The translations under genes were made by a program, and so were the position numbers. A stretch of 64,000 bases of DNA, taken from contig JAFKMU010000036.1 of assembly GCA_017305195.1 (NCBI GenBank), forward strand, positions 175,334-239,333, given 5' to 3'. This DNA is from Verrucomicrobiota bacterium. Lineage in GTDB: Bacteria > Verrucomicrobiota > Verrucomicrobiia > Chthoniobacterales > Terrimicrobiaceae. Each line of letters begins with the position of its first letter. The first letter of the stretch is position 1. The notes under the pieces are model-generated. The model worked only from the letters and a program-made list of their open reading frames with translations, was not told where the DNA came from and did no database searches. Below are positions 37,143-46,106 of this stretch, in pieces.

Positions 37143-37982
37143 CTACTTTCCCCGGCGCCGCTCCGAGAGAGGGGACTGGCCCCAGAAGGAAGTGTAGGCC
37201 CGTGAGAAGTCGTTGGCATGGGCGTAGCCGAGCTGCAGCGCGATCTCTTTTCCTGAGACAGAGGGATTTTTGAGCAGTTCTCGAGCTGCGCGCATCCGGA
37301 TCGTCAGGGCGGCTTCCCGCACGGACATCTTTTTGTGCTGACGGAAAAGCCGCTGAAGAGTGGAGGATGAGATTTGGAGATGATCGCACAGGGCGCGTAC
37401 CGGGCGGAGCTCCTCGGGATGGTCTGCGAGCCATTGCCACGCGACGCGAAACCGGGAATTCAATCCGCCCTGCTCGACCTGCATCGCTCGCGTCAAAAGT
37501 ATGTCGATCCGTGTGCGAATCGTACCGAGCGCGAGGGAGGACAGTGGTCTGTCCAGCGTGGCCTCGGACCGGGTTTCACGGTGCAGCTGATGGAGCGCAC
37601 GCAAGGCGGCGGGTAAAAGGGGGATCGCCAGCCACCCCTCCCGGTCGGAATGCAACGGAATGTCCGCCGGGGGATTACGCCAGATCCAGCTCAGCATCTT
37701 GCAGCGCTCGCTCGCCCGGCCGCTCCATCCATAGGCGCACTCCGGAGAAATCAACACCACCGTGCCGTCGCGGATCGGCATCTCGGTCTCCTCGAGCCGG
37801 AGCCGGATCGTTCCTGCCACAACGACCTGATAGGTCCAGCCTTCATGCCGGGCGAGGGGAATCGGATGCCGTCCGTATTCGCGCCATCCCCAGGAAAGAT
37901 AGTCCAACCCTGCTGCGATGGTGGCTTCGCTCGACCAGCGCGGCCGACCGGCGGGTGGAGGGTAGATGGCTTTGATCGTCAC
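37143..37982 (-). CDS. AraC-family regulator, divergent from uxaE
   Basis: This 279-residue protein has an N-terminal cupin (RHEGWTYQVVVAGTIRLRL, VLISPECAYGWSG). The C-terminal DNA-binding domain has RALCDHLQISSSTLQRLFRQ as the first helix-turn-helix and EIALQLGYAHANDFSRAYTS as the second. It is divergent from uxaE with a 94-base spacer and probably controls hexuronate use. A weak 21-base-phased repeat, AGTnnnAAT (37991-37999 and 38012-38020), lies in the spacer. Confidence 0.9.
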   Translation of the reverse strand: MTIKAIYPPPAGRPRWSSEATIAAGLDYLSWGWREYGRHPIPLARHEGWTYQVVVAGTIRLRLEETEMPIRDGTVVLISPECAYGWSGRASERCKMLSWIWRNPPADIPLHSDREGWLAIPLLPAALRALHQLHRETRSEATLDRPLSSLALGTIRTRIDILLTRAMQVEQGGLNSRFRVAWQWLADHPEELRPVRALCDHLQISSSTLQRLFRQHKKMSVREAALTIRMRAARELLKNPSVSGKEIALQLGYAHANDFSRAYTSFWGQSPLSERRRGK

Positions 37983-37990
37983 GGCTGAAA

Positions 37991-38020
37991 AGTAGCAATA
38001 TCAGTCAATTAAGTCATAAT
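37991..38020. promoter_or_regulatory. Weak 21-bp-phased repeat in the AraC/uxaE spacer
   Basis: AGTAGCAAT (37991-37999) and AGTCATAAT (38012-38020) agree at six of nine positions and start 21 bases apart. On its own this is weak; it is listed because stronger repeats of the same spacing occur beside other AraC genes here. Confidence 0.22.
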
Positions 38021-38076
38021 GCTATTCCGATTTATTTTCCTCCGCATCGGGTCGGCTGGATAGTGCGCTTTATCGT

Positions 38077-39306
38077 ATGCAAAAAGCCTCCCCGCTCTCC
38101 CTGACGAAATCCTTTGGTTTTGGCGACCGCCTCGGCGTCGCGACCCCGGGCCATCTGGCCGCCGCCCTCGGGTATGACTTCGCCCCGATTTTTGCCCAGC
38201 AGTCGATCCGCGAGATGGCGCGCACGCAGCGCACGCCCACCGAGGTGATGAATGCCGCCGAGACCGCGCTGAAGGCCGCCGGATTCAATGGCGTGTGGGG
38301 CGCGGATGCCGACCACCTCAAGACGCCCGAGGACGTGCAGGTCACGGCTGCCGCCGGGTTCACCTTTTTCACCATCGACCCGTCCTCCTACGTCAACAAT
38401 CGGGCCGACACCATGTCCGCAAACCAGCTGGAGCCGCTCGCCGCGCAGATCGAGCGCGAGGACATTTTCCATCCCTCTGATTACCTCGGGAAGACTTTCG
38501 AGTTTGGTTCGCAATCCCTGAGCTTCTCACCTGAGACGCTTACCCGCACGGCGGTAAAATACGGGCGGGCCATCGCGCACAGCGCCAACATGGCGGCGGA
38601 GATCCGCTCCCATCGCGCCGATGCCGACATCGAGATCTCGGTCGATGAGACGGATTTCGCCACCACACCGCACGAACATCTCTTCGTCGGCCTGGAACTG
38701 AAGCGCCGCGGCGTGGTCGTGACCGGCCTCGCTCCGCGTTTCGTGGGCGATTTTGAAAAGGGGATCGACTACAAGGGCGACCTCGCCGAGTTCGAGCGCC
38801 AGCTCGTGCTGCATCGCCAGATCGCAGAGCTGTGCGGCCCCTACAAGATCAGCATCCACAGCGGATCGGATAAATTCACCGTCTACCCCATCATCGGCCG
38901 TGTCTGCGGTGATCTGCTGCACGTGAAGACCGCGGGCACCAGCTATCTTGAGGCCCTGCGCGCCGTGCTGCGCGTTGATCCCGTGCTTTTCTCCGAGATT
39001 GCGGAGTATTCGCACACCCGGTTCTCCACCGACCGCGCCAGCTATCACATCTCGACCACCGACGCCGAGGTGCAGGCGCTGGAGGGTTCCGCGCAGCAGG
39101 ACTGGGAGGAGCTTTATCTCGACCTGCGGCCCGGTCGGCAGTTGCTGCACGTGACCTTTGGCTCCGTGCTCACCGTGGGCCGCCGCCCGGATGGGCAGAC
39201 CTTCCGCGAGGCCATCCTCGACCGCCTGACCAAAAACGCCGCCCTGCATGAGGAACTGCTTGAGAAGCACTTCCGCAAGCACCTCTCGCTCCTCTGCCAG
39301 GGATAA
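38077..39306 (+). CDS. uxaE: Tagaturonate/fructuronate C4-epimerase
   Basis: This 409-residue protein resembles the UxaE hexuronate epimerase family. It opens with SFGFGDRLGVATPGHLAA, continues with GVWGADADHLKTPEDVQ and SVDETDFATTPHEHLF, and has YKISIHSGSDKFTVYPIIGR and VKTAGTSYLEAL in the second half. The His and Asp residues in these blocks suit a metal-dependent TIM-barrel epimerase. The reaction interconverts D-tagaturonate and D-fructuronate, joining galacturonate and glucuronate catabolism. That fits the uronate-releasing lyases elsewhere in the window, though no other hexuronate pathway gene is present. It is flanked by two AraC genes; the divergent one is the probable regulator. Confidence 0.85.
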   Translation: MQKASPLSLTKSFGFGDRLGVATPGHLAAALGYDFAPIFAQQSIREMARTQRTPTEVMNAAETALKAAGFNGVWGADADHLKTPEDVQVTAAAGFTFFTIDPSSYVNNRADTMSANQLEPLAAQIEREDIFHPSDYLGKTFEFGSQSLSFSPETLTRTAVKYGRAIAHSANMAAEIRSHRADADIEISVDETDFATTPHEHLFVGLELKRRGVVVTGLAPRFVGDFEKGIDYKGDLAEFERQLVLHRQIAELCGPYKISIHSGSDKFTVYPIIGRVCGDLLHVKTAGTSYLEALRAVLRVDPVLFSEIAEYSHTRFSTDRASYHISTTDAEVQALEGSAQQDWEELYLDLRPGRQLLHVTFGSVLTVGRRPDGQTFREAILDRLTKNAALHEELLEKHFRKHLSLLCQG

Positions 39307-39307
39307 G

Positions 39308-40159
39308 TCAGACCGCCGCGAGGACGCTCGCTGAACGCAGCGAGCGTCGATAGGCCGCAGGGGTGGCGTTCAGCCGCTGCGCGAAGGCCTTGGAAAAGTG
39401 GAAGCGGTCGGAGAACCCCAGCGCCTCCGCGATATCCTCGATGCTCCGCTCCGTGCAGGTCAGCATCTCGGCGGATGAGGCAATTCGGCGATCCATCACA
39501 TATTGCGTCGGTGTCATTCCCAGCGCACCGCGAAAGGTGCGGATGAAGTGACTCGTGCTCATCCCGCAAAGACGCGCCAGGTCTTCGTTGCGAATCGGCT
39601 CGGCGAGATGATCGGTGATGAAGTCCAGGGCGGGCTTGAAGCGTCCCGACCCAGCCGCCCAGGCAAAGCAGTCGCGCCCCTCCGGGTACTCCTCCAGGGC
39701 TGTCGCCATGGCCGAGTAAACCGTCGCGTAAGCAAGGGCGAGGGCAATCCAGGGCGGGCTTTGCTGCCCAAGAGCCTCCTCCCAGCGCTCGCAGGTCTGG
39801 AGGAGATCGCCGGTGAGCGGCAGCGAGAGCGTGCGCTGGAAATGCGCGCGGTGAAGCCCGGAGGGGAAATTCTGGAACTCGAAGTGGACGTAGCTCTGAA
39901 TCGTCGGCGTGGTCACTCCGGTCGAGAAACGCAGCCATGCGGGAATGAGATAGAGCATCCCGGGTTGGAGCGAAATACGGTCGTCTCCGACGTTGATGAA
40001 TCCTCCGCGCTCTTTATTTACATAGAGCCGCCAATAGGGAGAGCAGAGATCAAAGCTCCAGTCGTCCCCGATGCATGTTTGTCGTGTTACGAGGATCTTG
40101 AGGGTGAGATTCCGGAAAAAGGCCTCGGTTTCGGTCGAGGGCGGTGATCCGATGTCCAT
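39308..40159 (-). CDS. AraC-family regulator, divergent from GHL6-type gene
   Basis: This 283-residue protein has a cupin-type sensor (FDLCSPYWRLYVNKERGGF, LYLIPAWLRFSTG). The C-terminal helix-turn-helix pair is NEDLARLCGMSTSHFIRTFR and EDIAEALGFSDRFHFSKAFA, ending NATPAAYRRS. It is divergent from the glycosidase-like gene at 40231, which it probably activates. The 71-base spacer contains a weak phased repeat and an inverted repeat near the downstream start. Confidence 0.9.
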   Translation of the reverse strand: MDIGSPPSTETEAFFRNLTLKILVTRQTCIGDDWSFDLCSPYWRLYVNKERGGFINVGDDRISLQPGMLYLIPAWLRFSTGVTTPTIQSYVHFEFQNFPSGLHRAHFQRTLSLPLTGDLLQTCERWEEALGQQSPPWIALALAYATVYSAMATALEEYPEGRDCFAWAAGSGRFKPALDFITDHLAEPIRNEDLARLCGMSTSHFIRTFRGALGMTPTQYVMDRRIASSAEMLTCTERSIEDIAEALGFSDRFHFSKAFAQRLNATPAAYRRSLRSASVLAAV

Positions 40160-40170
40160 AGCGCGAATTT

Positions 40171-40215
40171 ACATATCGTTGCCAGCTTTAGCCATACCAA
40201 TCCCGCAGGGGATTG
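40171..40215. promoter_or_regulatory. Weak phased repeat and an inverted repeat upstream of the glycosidase gene
   Basis: CATATC (40172-40177) and CATACC (40193-40198) are 21 bases apart and differ at one base. Separately, CAATCCC (40198-40204) and GGGATTG (40209-40215) form a perfect 7-bp inverted repeat, ending 16 bases before the start codon. The second could be a leader hairpin. Confidence 0.25.
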
Positions 40216-40230
40216 CGCTACGTTTGTTTC

Positions 40231-42162
40231 ATGAGTTTTTCGACCTTCCCCTCGAGGGCGCGCCAGGTTCACCTCGATTTTCATACCAGCCCGTTCATTC
40301 CCGCCGTGGGCTCGGCGTTCAACGCCGACGAGTTTGGCCGGGTGATTGAGGAGGCGCGGGTGGACAGCATGACGCTTTTTGCCAAGTGCCACCATGGCCA
40401 TCTCTACTACGATACGGAGCATCCGGCCCGGCATCCGAGCCTGGGCGAGGGGTTGCTGGAAAAACAGGTCGAGGCTCTGCACCGCCGCAACATCAAGTGC
40501 CCGATCTACCTCAGCGTCCAATGCGACGAATACGCCGCCAACACCTACCCGGAGTGGCGAGCGGTCAACCCCGACGGCAGCCTCGTCGGCCAGAAGCCTC
40601 TCGGCAATGACTCGTTCAGCTGGCGAATCCTCGACATGTCGAGCCCCTACCTCGAGTACCTGGAGGCGCAGACCGAGGAGGTCATGAAGAGATTTGCCCC
40701 GGTGGACGGCCTGTTTTTCGACATGTGCTGGGACCAGGTGAGCGTCTCCAAATGGGCCATCGCTGGGATGCAGCGCGAGAATCTCGACCCGGCTGATCCC
40801 GCCGATCGCAAACTTTACGCCAATCGCGTGACGCATCGCTACATGGAGCGTCTGACCGCCGTGGCGGCGAAGTACCAGAAGGACGTGCCAATCTGGTTCA
40901 ACAGCCGCCCGATTTCCGACGCGAGCAAGGAGCGCCGTTTCCTTCGTCATATCGAGATCGAGGCGCTTCCGAGCGGCCAGTGGGGATACTCCTATTTCCC
41001 CATCTGGGTGCGCTATGCCAAGGCGCTCGGCCTGCCCATGATCGGAATGACCGGGCGGTTTCACAAGAGCTGGGCGGACTTCGGCGGGCTACGCACCCCG
41101 GCCTCGCTCCTGTACGACTGTACTCAGGCGCTCGCTCACGGAGGCGGGTGCAGCGTGGGCGACCAGCTTCATCCCTCGGGCGTGATCGACCGCGGCGTCT
41201 ACGATGTGATCGGCCAGGTTTACCGCCACGTGGAAAAGTGCGAGCCCTGGTGCCGCGATGTGGTCGCGACCAATGAGATCGCCGTCCTGCTCAGCACCCC
41301 GGTCTCGGAGCGCAACGGCAGCCAGTGCTTTGACGGGATCACCAAGGCGCTCAGCCAGCTTCGCTATCAGTTTGCCTTCATTGATCCCGATGCGGACTGG
41401 TCCTCTTACGCAGTCGTCGTCGTGCCGGAGTCCCTCATCGTGACTCCTGAACTCGATCAACGTCTCGTGGCCTACAAGGCGGCTGGCGGCAAGGTGCTCC
41501 GGGATGGCGCTCCCGGCGAAGAGTCGCCCTTCTCTGCGGTCTACCTGCGGTTTGACGCCGACAAGCGCGGCTCCCTTGCCGATACGGTGCATGTCTTTTA
41601 CGAGCGCGGCAATCGGCTTGTCCCCGAGGCGGGAGATGAGGTGCTCGCCCGCATCGTTGAGCCATACTTCGAGCGTAGCTGGGAGAAGTTTTCCTCCCAC
41701 GCGCAGACGCCGAATGTGCCGGAGACCTCTCCCTACGCCGCCGCCGTGGTGCGGGGCAATGAGGCGATCTTCGCCCTGCCGGTTTTCCGGGCCTACGCTC
41801 TGCATGGCAATCTCCCCTGCCGCCAGCTCGCCGCTGCGGCGCTGGAGCGTTTATTGCCTGCTCCTGCCGTACGCGTGAAGGGCCCGAGCTATGTGGAGGT
41901 CACCATCGGTACGCGGGGCAAGGACACCATCCTGCATTTCCTGAGCTTTATCCCGCAAAAGCGTGCCGCCACCCAGGAAATGGTGGAGGACGCAGCCGCC
42001 GCCAGGAACCTCGGGGTCGATGTCAAAGTCGACGGCCCGGTTGCGAGCGTGAAGCGTGTCATCGAGGGCGGGGAGATCCCCTTTACCGTGGAAGATGGGC
42101 GGGTGAAATTCTCCCTCGACTGGCTCGAGGGGCACGAGATGGTCGTTATTTCCGGTCGATAG
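40231..42162 (+). CDS. GHL6-type glycosidase with beta-galactosidase trimerisation-like domain
   Basis: This protein has 643 residues from the ATG at 40231; a TTG six codons earlier is less likely. The first 330 residues form a TIM barrel of the hypothetical glycosyl hydrolase 6 type. HLDFHTSPFIP is followed by DSMTLFAKCHHGHLYYDTEH, KCPIYLSVQCDEYAA, DGLFFDMCWDQ and SGQWGYSYFP. A glutamine-amidotransferase-like domain follows (VVVPESLIVTPELDQRLVAY), as in beta-galactosidase trimerisation domains. The catalytic residues are not established for this family; Asp in FFDMCWD is a candidate. No signal peptide. It overlaps the convergent dehydrogenase gene by 17 bases. Confidence 0.8.
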   Translation: MSFSTFPSRARQVHLDFHTSPFIPAVGSAFNADEFGRVIEEARVDSMTLFAKCHHGHLYYDTEHPARHPSLGEGLLEKQVEALHRRNIKCPIYLSVQCDEYAANTYPEWRAVNPDGSLVGQKPLGNDSFSWRILDMSSPYLEYLEAQTEEVMKRFAPVDGLFFDMCWDQVSVSKWAIAGMQRENLDPADPADRKLYANRVTHRYMERLTAVAAKYQKDVPIWFNSRPISDASKERRFLRHIEIEALPSGQWGYSYFPIWVRYAKALGLPMIGMTGRFHKSWADFGGLRTPASLLYDCTQALAHGGGCSVGDQLHPSGVIDRGVYDVIGQVYRHVEKCEPWCRDVVATNEIAVLLSTPVSERNGSQCFDGITKALSQLRYQFAFIDPDADWSSYAVVVVPESLIVTPELDQRLVAYKAAGGKVLRDGAPGEESPFSAVYLRFDADKRGSLADTVHVFYERGNRLVPEAGDEVLARIVEPYFERSWEKFSSHAQTPNVPETSPYAAAVVRGNEAIFALPVFRAYALHGNLPCRQLAAAALERLLPAPAVRVKGPSYVEVTIGTRGKDTILHFLSFIPQKRAATQEMVEDAAAARNLGVDVKVDGPVASVKRVIEGGEIPFTVEDGRVKFSLDWLEGHEMVVISGR

Positions 42163-45118
42163 TTCCGGAGATCGGGCGAAGCGCTTCGTAGAGAATCTCC
42201 ACGGGGTGCAGCGCCCGGCGTCCCGTGCCGTCGCGAATCTGGTGACGGCACGACGTGCCGGCTGCCGCCACGAGGGTCTCCGGCGGCAACGACCGCACGG
42301 CGGGAAAGAGCACCATCTCTCCGATCTGCATCGAGATGTCGTAATGCTCGGCCTCGTAGCCGAATGATCCCGCCATGCCGCAGCAGCCGGACGAGATGAG
42401 CTTCACCACATAGCCCTGCGGCAATTGCAGGGCGCGCACGACCGGATCGAGCGAGGAAAGCGCCTTTTGAAAACAATGCCCGTGCAGCCGGATCTCGCGT
42501 TTCTCCGCGCGAAACGCCTCCGGGCCGATGCGTCCGGCATCCGCTTCGCGGGCCAGGAACTCCTCGATGAGAAACGCGTGTTTTGCCAATGCCATGGCCT
42601 GCTCGCGCTCTTCGCTGCCGACCAGATCGATGTATTCATCGCGAAAACTGAGGATGGCCGAGGGCTCGATTCCAATCAGCGGAGTTTCCGCGGAGATCAG
42701 CGGGGCGAGACGGCGGATGTTGTCCTGCGCGATTTCCCGCGCCTCGCGCAGGAAGCCCTTCGACAGTCGCGACCGCCCGCTCTCCCCGTGATCCGGGATC
42801 ACCACCTCGTACCCCAGGGCTTCGAGCAGCTTGATCGCTTTCTGCCCGATGGAGGCGTCCTGATATTTGGTGAATTCGTCGCAGAAGAAGTAGACGCGTC
42901 GCTTTCTCTGAGGTTCTGCCCTCTTGCGATTCCAATGCGACAACGTGGTCTTCTCCAAAAGCGGAATGCTGCGCGCGGGATGGAATCCGACGAGGCGATT
43001 GGCTGCGCGGCGCAGAGCAGGGTTGCTGAAAATGGTATTCCAAACCTGCGGTGAGAAAGAGGCAATACGACTGATGGACGCAAACCCCGCCACCAACCGG
43101 GAGCGAAGCGGCGCGCCGTGTGCGTCGTGATAGTGCTGGAGAAACTCGGCCTTCAGCTTGGCCATGTCGACGCTGGCGGGGCATTCGGATTTGCAGGCCT
43201 TGCACGAAAGGCAAAGCTCCATCACCTCGCGGACCTCCTCGTTGTCGAAGGGCTTGAGCGCATCCCGGGGGTGCAGCAGGGCCTCGCGCAGGATATTGGC
43301 GCGTCCGCGCGTGGAGTGTTTCTCCGACCGGGTGGCCATGTAGCTCGGGCACATCGCGCCGCCCGCCAGCGGCCCCTTGCGGCATTCCCCTGAGCCATTG
43401 CATTGCTCGGCCGCCCGCACGACGCCGGGCGCGGAGGAAAAGTCAAAAACGGTCTCGTACTCCGGCGTGGGATGATCGGGCGAATGCCGCAGCGAGGTGT
43501 CCATCGGCGGCGTGTCAATGATCTTGCCCGGATTCAGGATGCCGAGGGGATCAAAGACCGCCTTGGTCCGGCGCATGAACTCATAGCATTCCTCTCCGAC
43601 CATGAAGGGAATGAACTCGCCGCGCAATCGCCCGTCGCCATGCTCGCCGCTGAGCGAGCCGTGGTATTTCTTCACCAGCGCGGCGATGTCCTCCGCCACG
43701 CTGCGAAACATCCGCTTGCCCTCTGCTGTCTTGAGATCAAAGAGCGGGCGGGTGTGGATCTCTCCCGTGCCCGCATGAGCATAGTAGACGCAGGCGATGC
43801 GGTACTTTTCCCGCATGATCGCGTCAAACTCTGCGATGTACGCCGGCAGGTCGCGCACATCGACGGCCGTATCCTCCACCACCTCGCGGGGCTTGGCGTC
43901 GCCGGGAATGTTGCTTATCAATGCCTGCCCGGCGCGGCGCAGCTCCCACACGCGCGCCTGGTCGCTGCCTCGGAGCACGGGGTAGTGATAACCCAGCCCG
44001 GCAAGCCTCAGGGAGGCAGTCAATTCTGCCAACGAGGCTTCTGTCGCCTCCGCTGCATCACGGCGGATGTCGATGGCGAGAACCGCGCCCGGATCGCCCT
44101 GGACAAAAAAGCGGTTCTTTGTCTGTTCGCGATTTCGCCGGGTTGCCTCCAGGAGGTGCCGGTCGATGAGCTCGATGGCATGAGGCTGGTGCGGCAGCGC
44201 CAGCGTCACCGCGCGCAAGGCCTCGTCCACGCTGGAGAAATGCGCGCAAAGCAGCGCGCTATGCGGCGGAGGCAGCGGGCTGCACTCCAGCTCAAACTCG
44301 ACTCCGACAAACAGCGTGCCCTCCGATCCCGCCAGCAGCCGACACAGGTTGAAAGGCTTGTCGCTAGCCGGATCGAACACCCGCGCATCCATCAGAAGAT
44401 CGAGCGCATAGCCGGTGTTGCGCCGGGGAATGGATGCCTTCGGATAGTTTCTGCGAATGGTTTCCCGGTTCGCGGCCGACGAAAGCAGGTCGCGGCAGTG
44501 CCGGTAAATCCGCGCCTCCAGCGAACTCTCCGGGCCTGCGCATTTGGCGTGGAACTCCTCTTCACTCAGTGGCCCGAACCGAACCGGCGATCCATCGCTG
44601 AGAAATCCGCGGGCGGAAATCAGGTGATCGCGCGTCGAGCCGTAGACGATGGAGTTGGATCCGCACGAGTTGTTGCCCACCATGCCGCCGATCATGGCGC
44701 GATTGGCGGTCGAGGTTTCCGGGCCGAAGAAAATGCCGTAGGGCTGGAGGAAGGCGTTCAGCTCATTGCGCACCACGCCGGGCTGCACGCGCACCCGGCA
44801 TCGCGCCGCATCGACGGCGATCACGTGGTTGAGACTCCTGCCCAGGTCGACGACCAACCCCGATCCCACGACCTGCCCCGCGATGGATGTGCCAGCCGTG
44901 CGCGGGATGAATCCTATGCCGCTCCGGACGCAAAAAAGCACGAGCTTGCGCACATCGGCCTCTGTTCGGGGAAAGGCGACCGCGAGCGGCATCTCCAGGT
45001 ACTCCGACGCATCGGTCGCATAGAGAGTTCGCGAGAGGTTATCGGTTTCCAACGTGCCTTCCAGCTGCGCCGCCAGCGCGGACAGATCAGGCGCGTGGTT
45101 TGCGGCGGGGTCGGGCAT
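42146..45118 (-). CDS. FAD-binding and 4Fe-4S D-lactate dehydrogenase-like oxidoreductase
   Basis: This protein has 990 residues from the ATG at 45118; a GTG at 45154 is possible. The N-terminal FAD-binding PCMH domain has FIPRTAGTSIAGQVVGSG and MIGGMVGNNSCGSNS. The FAD-linked oxidase C-terminal domain follows (YAHAGTGEIHTRP, LSGEHGDGRLRGEF). Two cluster motifs come next, CNGSGECRKG...MCPSY and CLSCKACKSECP, and finally the CCG-type domain with SSGCCGMAGSFGYE and GTSCRHQI. This is the single-chain layout of large membrane-associated 2-hydroxyacid dehydrogenases such as YdiJ/Dld. The likely substrate is D-lactate or D-2-hydroxyglutarate, with electrons passed to quinone. Its end overlaps the convergent glycosidase gene. 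Confidence 0.87.
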   Translation of the reverse strand: MPDPAANHAPDLSALAAQLEGTLETDNLSRTLYATDASEYLEMPLAVAFPRTEADVRKLVLFCVRSGIGFIPRTAGTSIAGQVVGSGLVVDLGRSLNHVIAVDAARCRVRVQPGVVRNELNAFLQPYGIFFGPETSTANRAMIGGMVGNNSCGSNSIVYGSTRDHLISARGFLSDGSPVRFGPLSEEEFHAKCAGPESSLEARIYRHCRDLLSSAANRETIRRNYPKASIPRRNTGYALDLLMDARVFDPASDKPFNLCRLLAGSEGTLFVGVEFELECSPLPPPHSALLCAHFSSVDEALRAVTLALPHQPHAIELIDRHLLEATRRNREQTKNRFFVQGDPGAVLAIDIRRDAAEATEASLAELTASLRLAGLGYHYPVLRGSDQARVWELRRAGQALISNIPGDAKPREVVEDTAVDVRDLPAYIAEFDAIMREKYRIACVYYAHAGTGEIHTRPLFDLKTAEGKRMFRSVAEDIAALVKKYHGSLSGEHGDGRLRGEFIPFMVGEECYEFMRRTKAVFDPLGILNPGKIIDTPPMDTSLRHSPDHPTPEYETVFDFSSAPGVVRAAEQCNGSGECRKGPLAGGAMCPSYMATRSEKHSTRGRANILREALLHPRDALKPFDNEEVREVMELCLSCKACKSECPASVDMAKLKAEFLQHYHDAHGAPLRSRLVAGFASISRIASFSPQVWNTIFSNPALRRAANRLVGFHPARSIPLLEKTTLSHWNRKRAEPQRKRRVYFFCDEFTKYQDASIGQKAIKLLEALGYEVVIPDHGESGRSRLSKGFLREAREIAQDNIRRLAPLISAETPLIGIEPSAILSFRDEYIDLVGSEEREQAMALAKHAFLIEEFLAREADAGRIGPEAFRAEKREIRLHGHCFQKALSSLDPVVRALQLPQGYVVKLISSGCCGMAGSFGYEAEHYDISMQIGEMVLFPAVRSLPPETLVAAAGTSCRHQIRDGTGRRALHPVEILYEALRPISGTIDRK

Positions 45119-45193
45119 GGGAGTCCTGCCATTGTCTCCCGGAGGCCCCGTCACGCCAAGTCTCCATTCGTTGCCGCGAGGGAAACGGCGCGG

Positions 45194-46015
45194 TTAGTCC
45201 GTGCGGAATGAGGGGAATTCTCCGGCGCGAAACTCCACCGGACTCCTCCCGGTAAACTTCCGGAAGGCTGCGCTGAACGCGCTGTGATTCGAGTATCCCA
45301 CTTCCAGCGCCACCTCGACGACGGTGCGAAATGGTTGCCTGTTCATCAGAAGCTGCATCGCCTTGGTCAGGCGCGCCTGCTGGATGTAGCGCTCGGGCGA
45401 AACGCCGAGCTCCATCTGAAAATGGCGCCGCAAGGTTCGTTCGCTTGCTCCGGCGTGACGAGCCAGCAAGGCGGGCGTGGCTGTTTCCAGATTCTGTAAC
45501 AAGTAGTCGACCGCCCGTCCGAGATTTGCCGACTGAGGGCGACGCAGCGCGGGCTGCGCCGGATTCTTAAGGGCTTCGATACAGGTGTGATGCAGCAGGG
45601 TGAACAGGCTGTGTCGCACGGTGGCGGGAGCTTTTTCCGCTGTCGTTCCAGCGATGAGCAGTTCCCGCAGCAGCGATCCCGCCGGGAGGATGCGCAGCGA
45701 CTCCACCGGCGAGGGAAACTTCACCGCAGGAAAGAACAGTGTGTACGCCGGAGCATCACCGACCGTGGTGGCGTGTCGCACCCCGGCGGGAATCCACGCC
45801 GCCTGGCCCGGTGACACCACATGAAGAGCGTCGGCCGTTTCCACCATCACCACGCCAGCCTGCGGAGAGAGGAGCTGGTGCTTCGTGTGGCGATGAAATG
45901 CGTAGCGATGGCGCACCATCTCATCGGCGTAGCCAAAGGCCTCGAGGAGCGACCGCTCGATCCCGAAGCGCGAGATCGCTCTCCGGGTTTCGTTTGCACT
46001 CAGTCGCTTCGTCAC
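45194..46015 (-). CDS. AraC-family regulator, divergent from methyltransferase
   Basis: This 273-residue protein has an N-terminal cupin (HRHTKHQLLSPQAGVVMVET, GQAAWIPAGVRHATTVG), an AraC_binding-like sensor with His residues. The helix-turn-helix pair is TPALLARHAGASERTLRRHF and VVEVALEVGYSNHSAFSAAF, followed by FTGRSPVEFR. The type resembles regulators that respond to small amphipathic compounds. It is divergent from the methyltransferase gene across a 91-base spacer with a 21-base-phased repeat, CCGTAT. Confidence 0.9.
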   Translation of the reverse strand: MTKRLSANETRRAISRFGIERSLLEAFGYADEMVRHRYAFHRHTKHQLLSPQAGVVMVETADALHVVSPGQAAWIPAGVRHATTVGDAPAYTLFFPAVKFPSPVESLRILPAGSLLRELLIAGTTAEKAPATVRHSLFTLLHHTCIEALKNPAQPALRRPQSANLGRAVDYLLQNLETATPALLARHAGASERTLRRHFQMELGVSPERYIQQARLTKAMQLLMNRQPFRTVVEVALEVGYSNHSAFSAAFRKFTGRSPVEFRAGEFPSFRTD

Positions 46016-46037
46016 GAGGTGTAATTTCGCAGCCGAT

Positions 46038-46080
46038 GGCCGTATCTCAATAATATTTGTCCGTATAGCGTGAGACGGCC
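46038..46080. promoter_or_regulatory. Phased direct repeat inside a long imperfect inverted repeat
   Basis: GGCCGTAT (46038-46045) recurs as GTCCGTAT (46059-46066), 21 bases later. GGCCGTATCTCA (46038-46049) also pairs with TGAGACGGCC (46071-46080), with a two-base bulge. Both signals lie in the AraC/methyltransferase spacer. Confidence 0.5.
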
Positions 46081-46106
46081 AATCGAAAATCGGTCAGATT
46101 TCCACC

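Noticed and set aside
43403..45211. 602-codon plus-strand frame opposite the FAD/Fe-S dehydrogenase gene
   Set aside because: The opposite strand carries complete FAD and Fe-S motifs, so this frame is a shadow.
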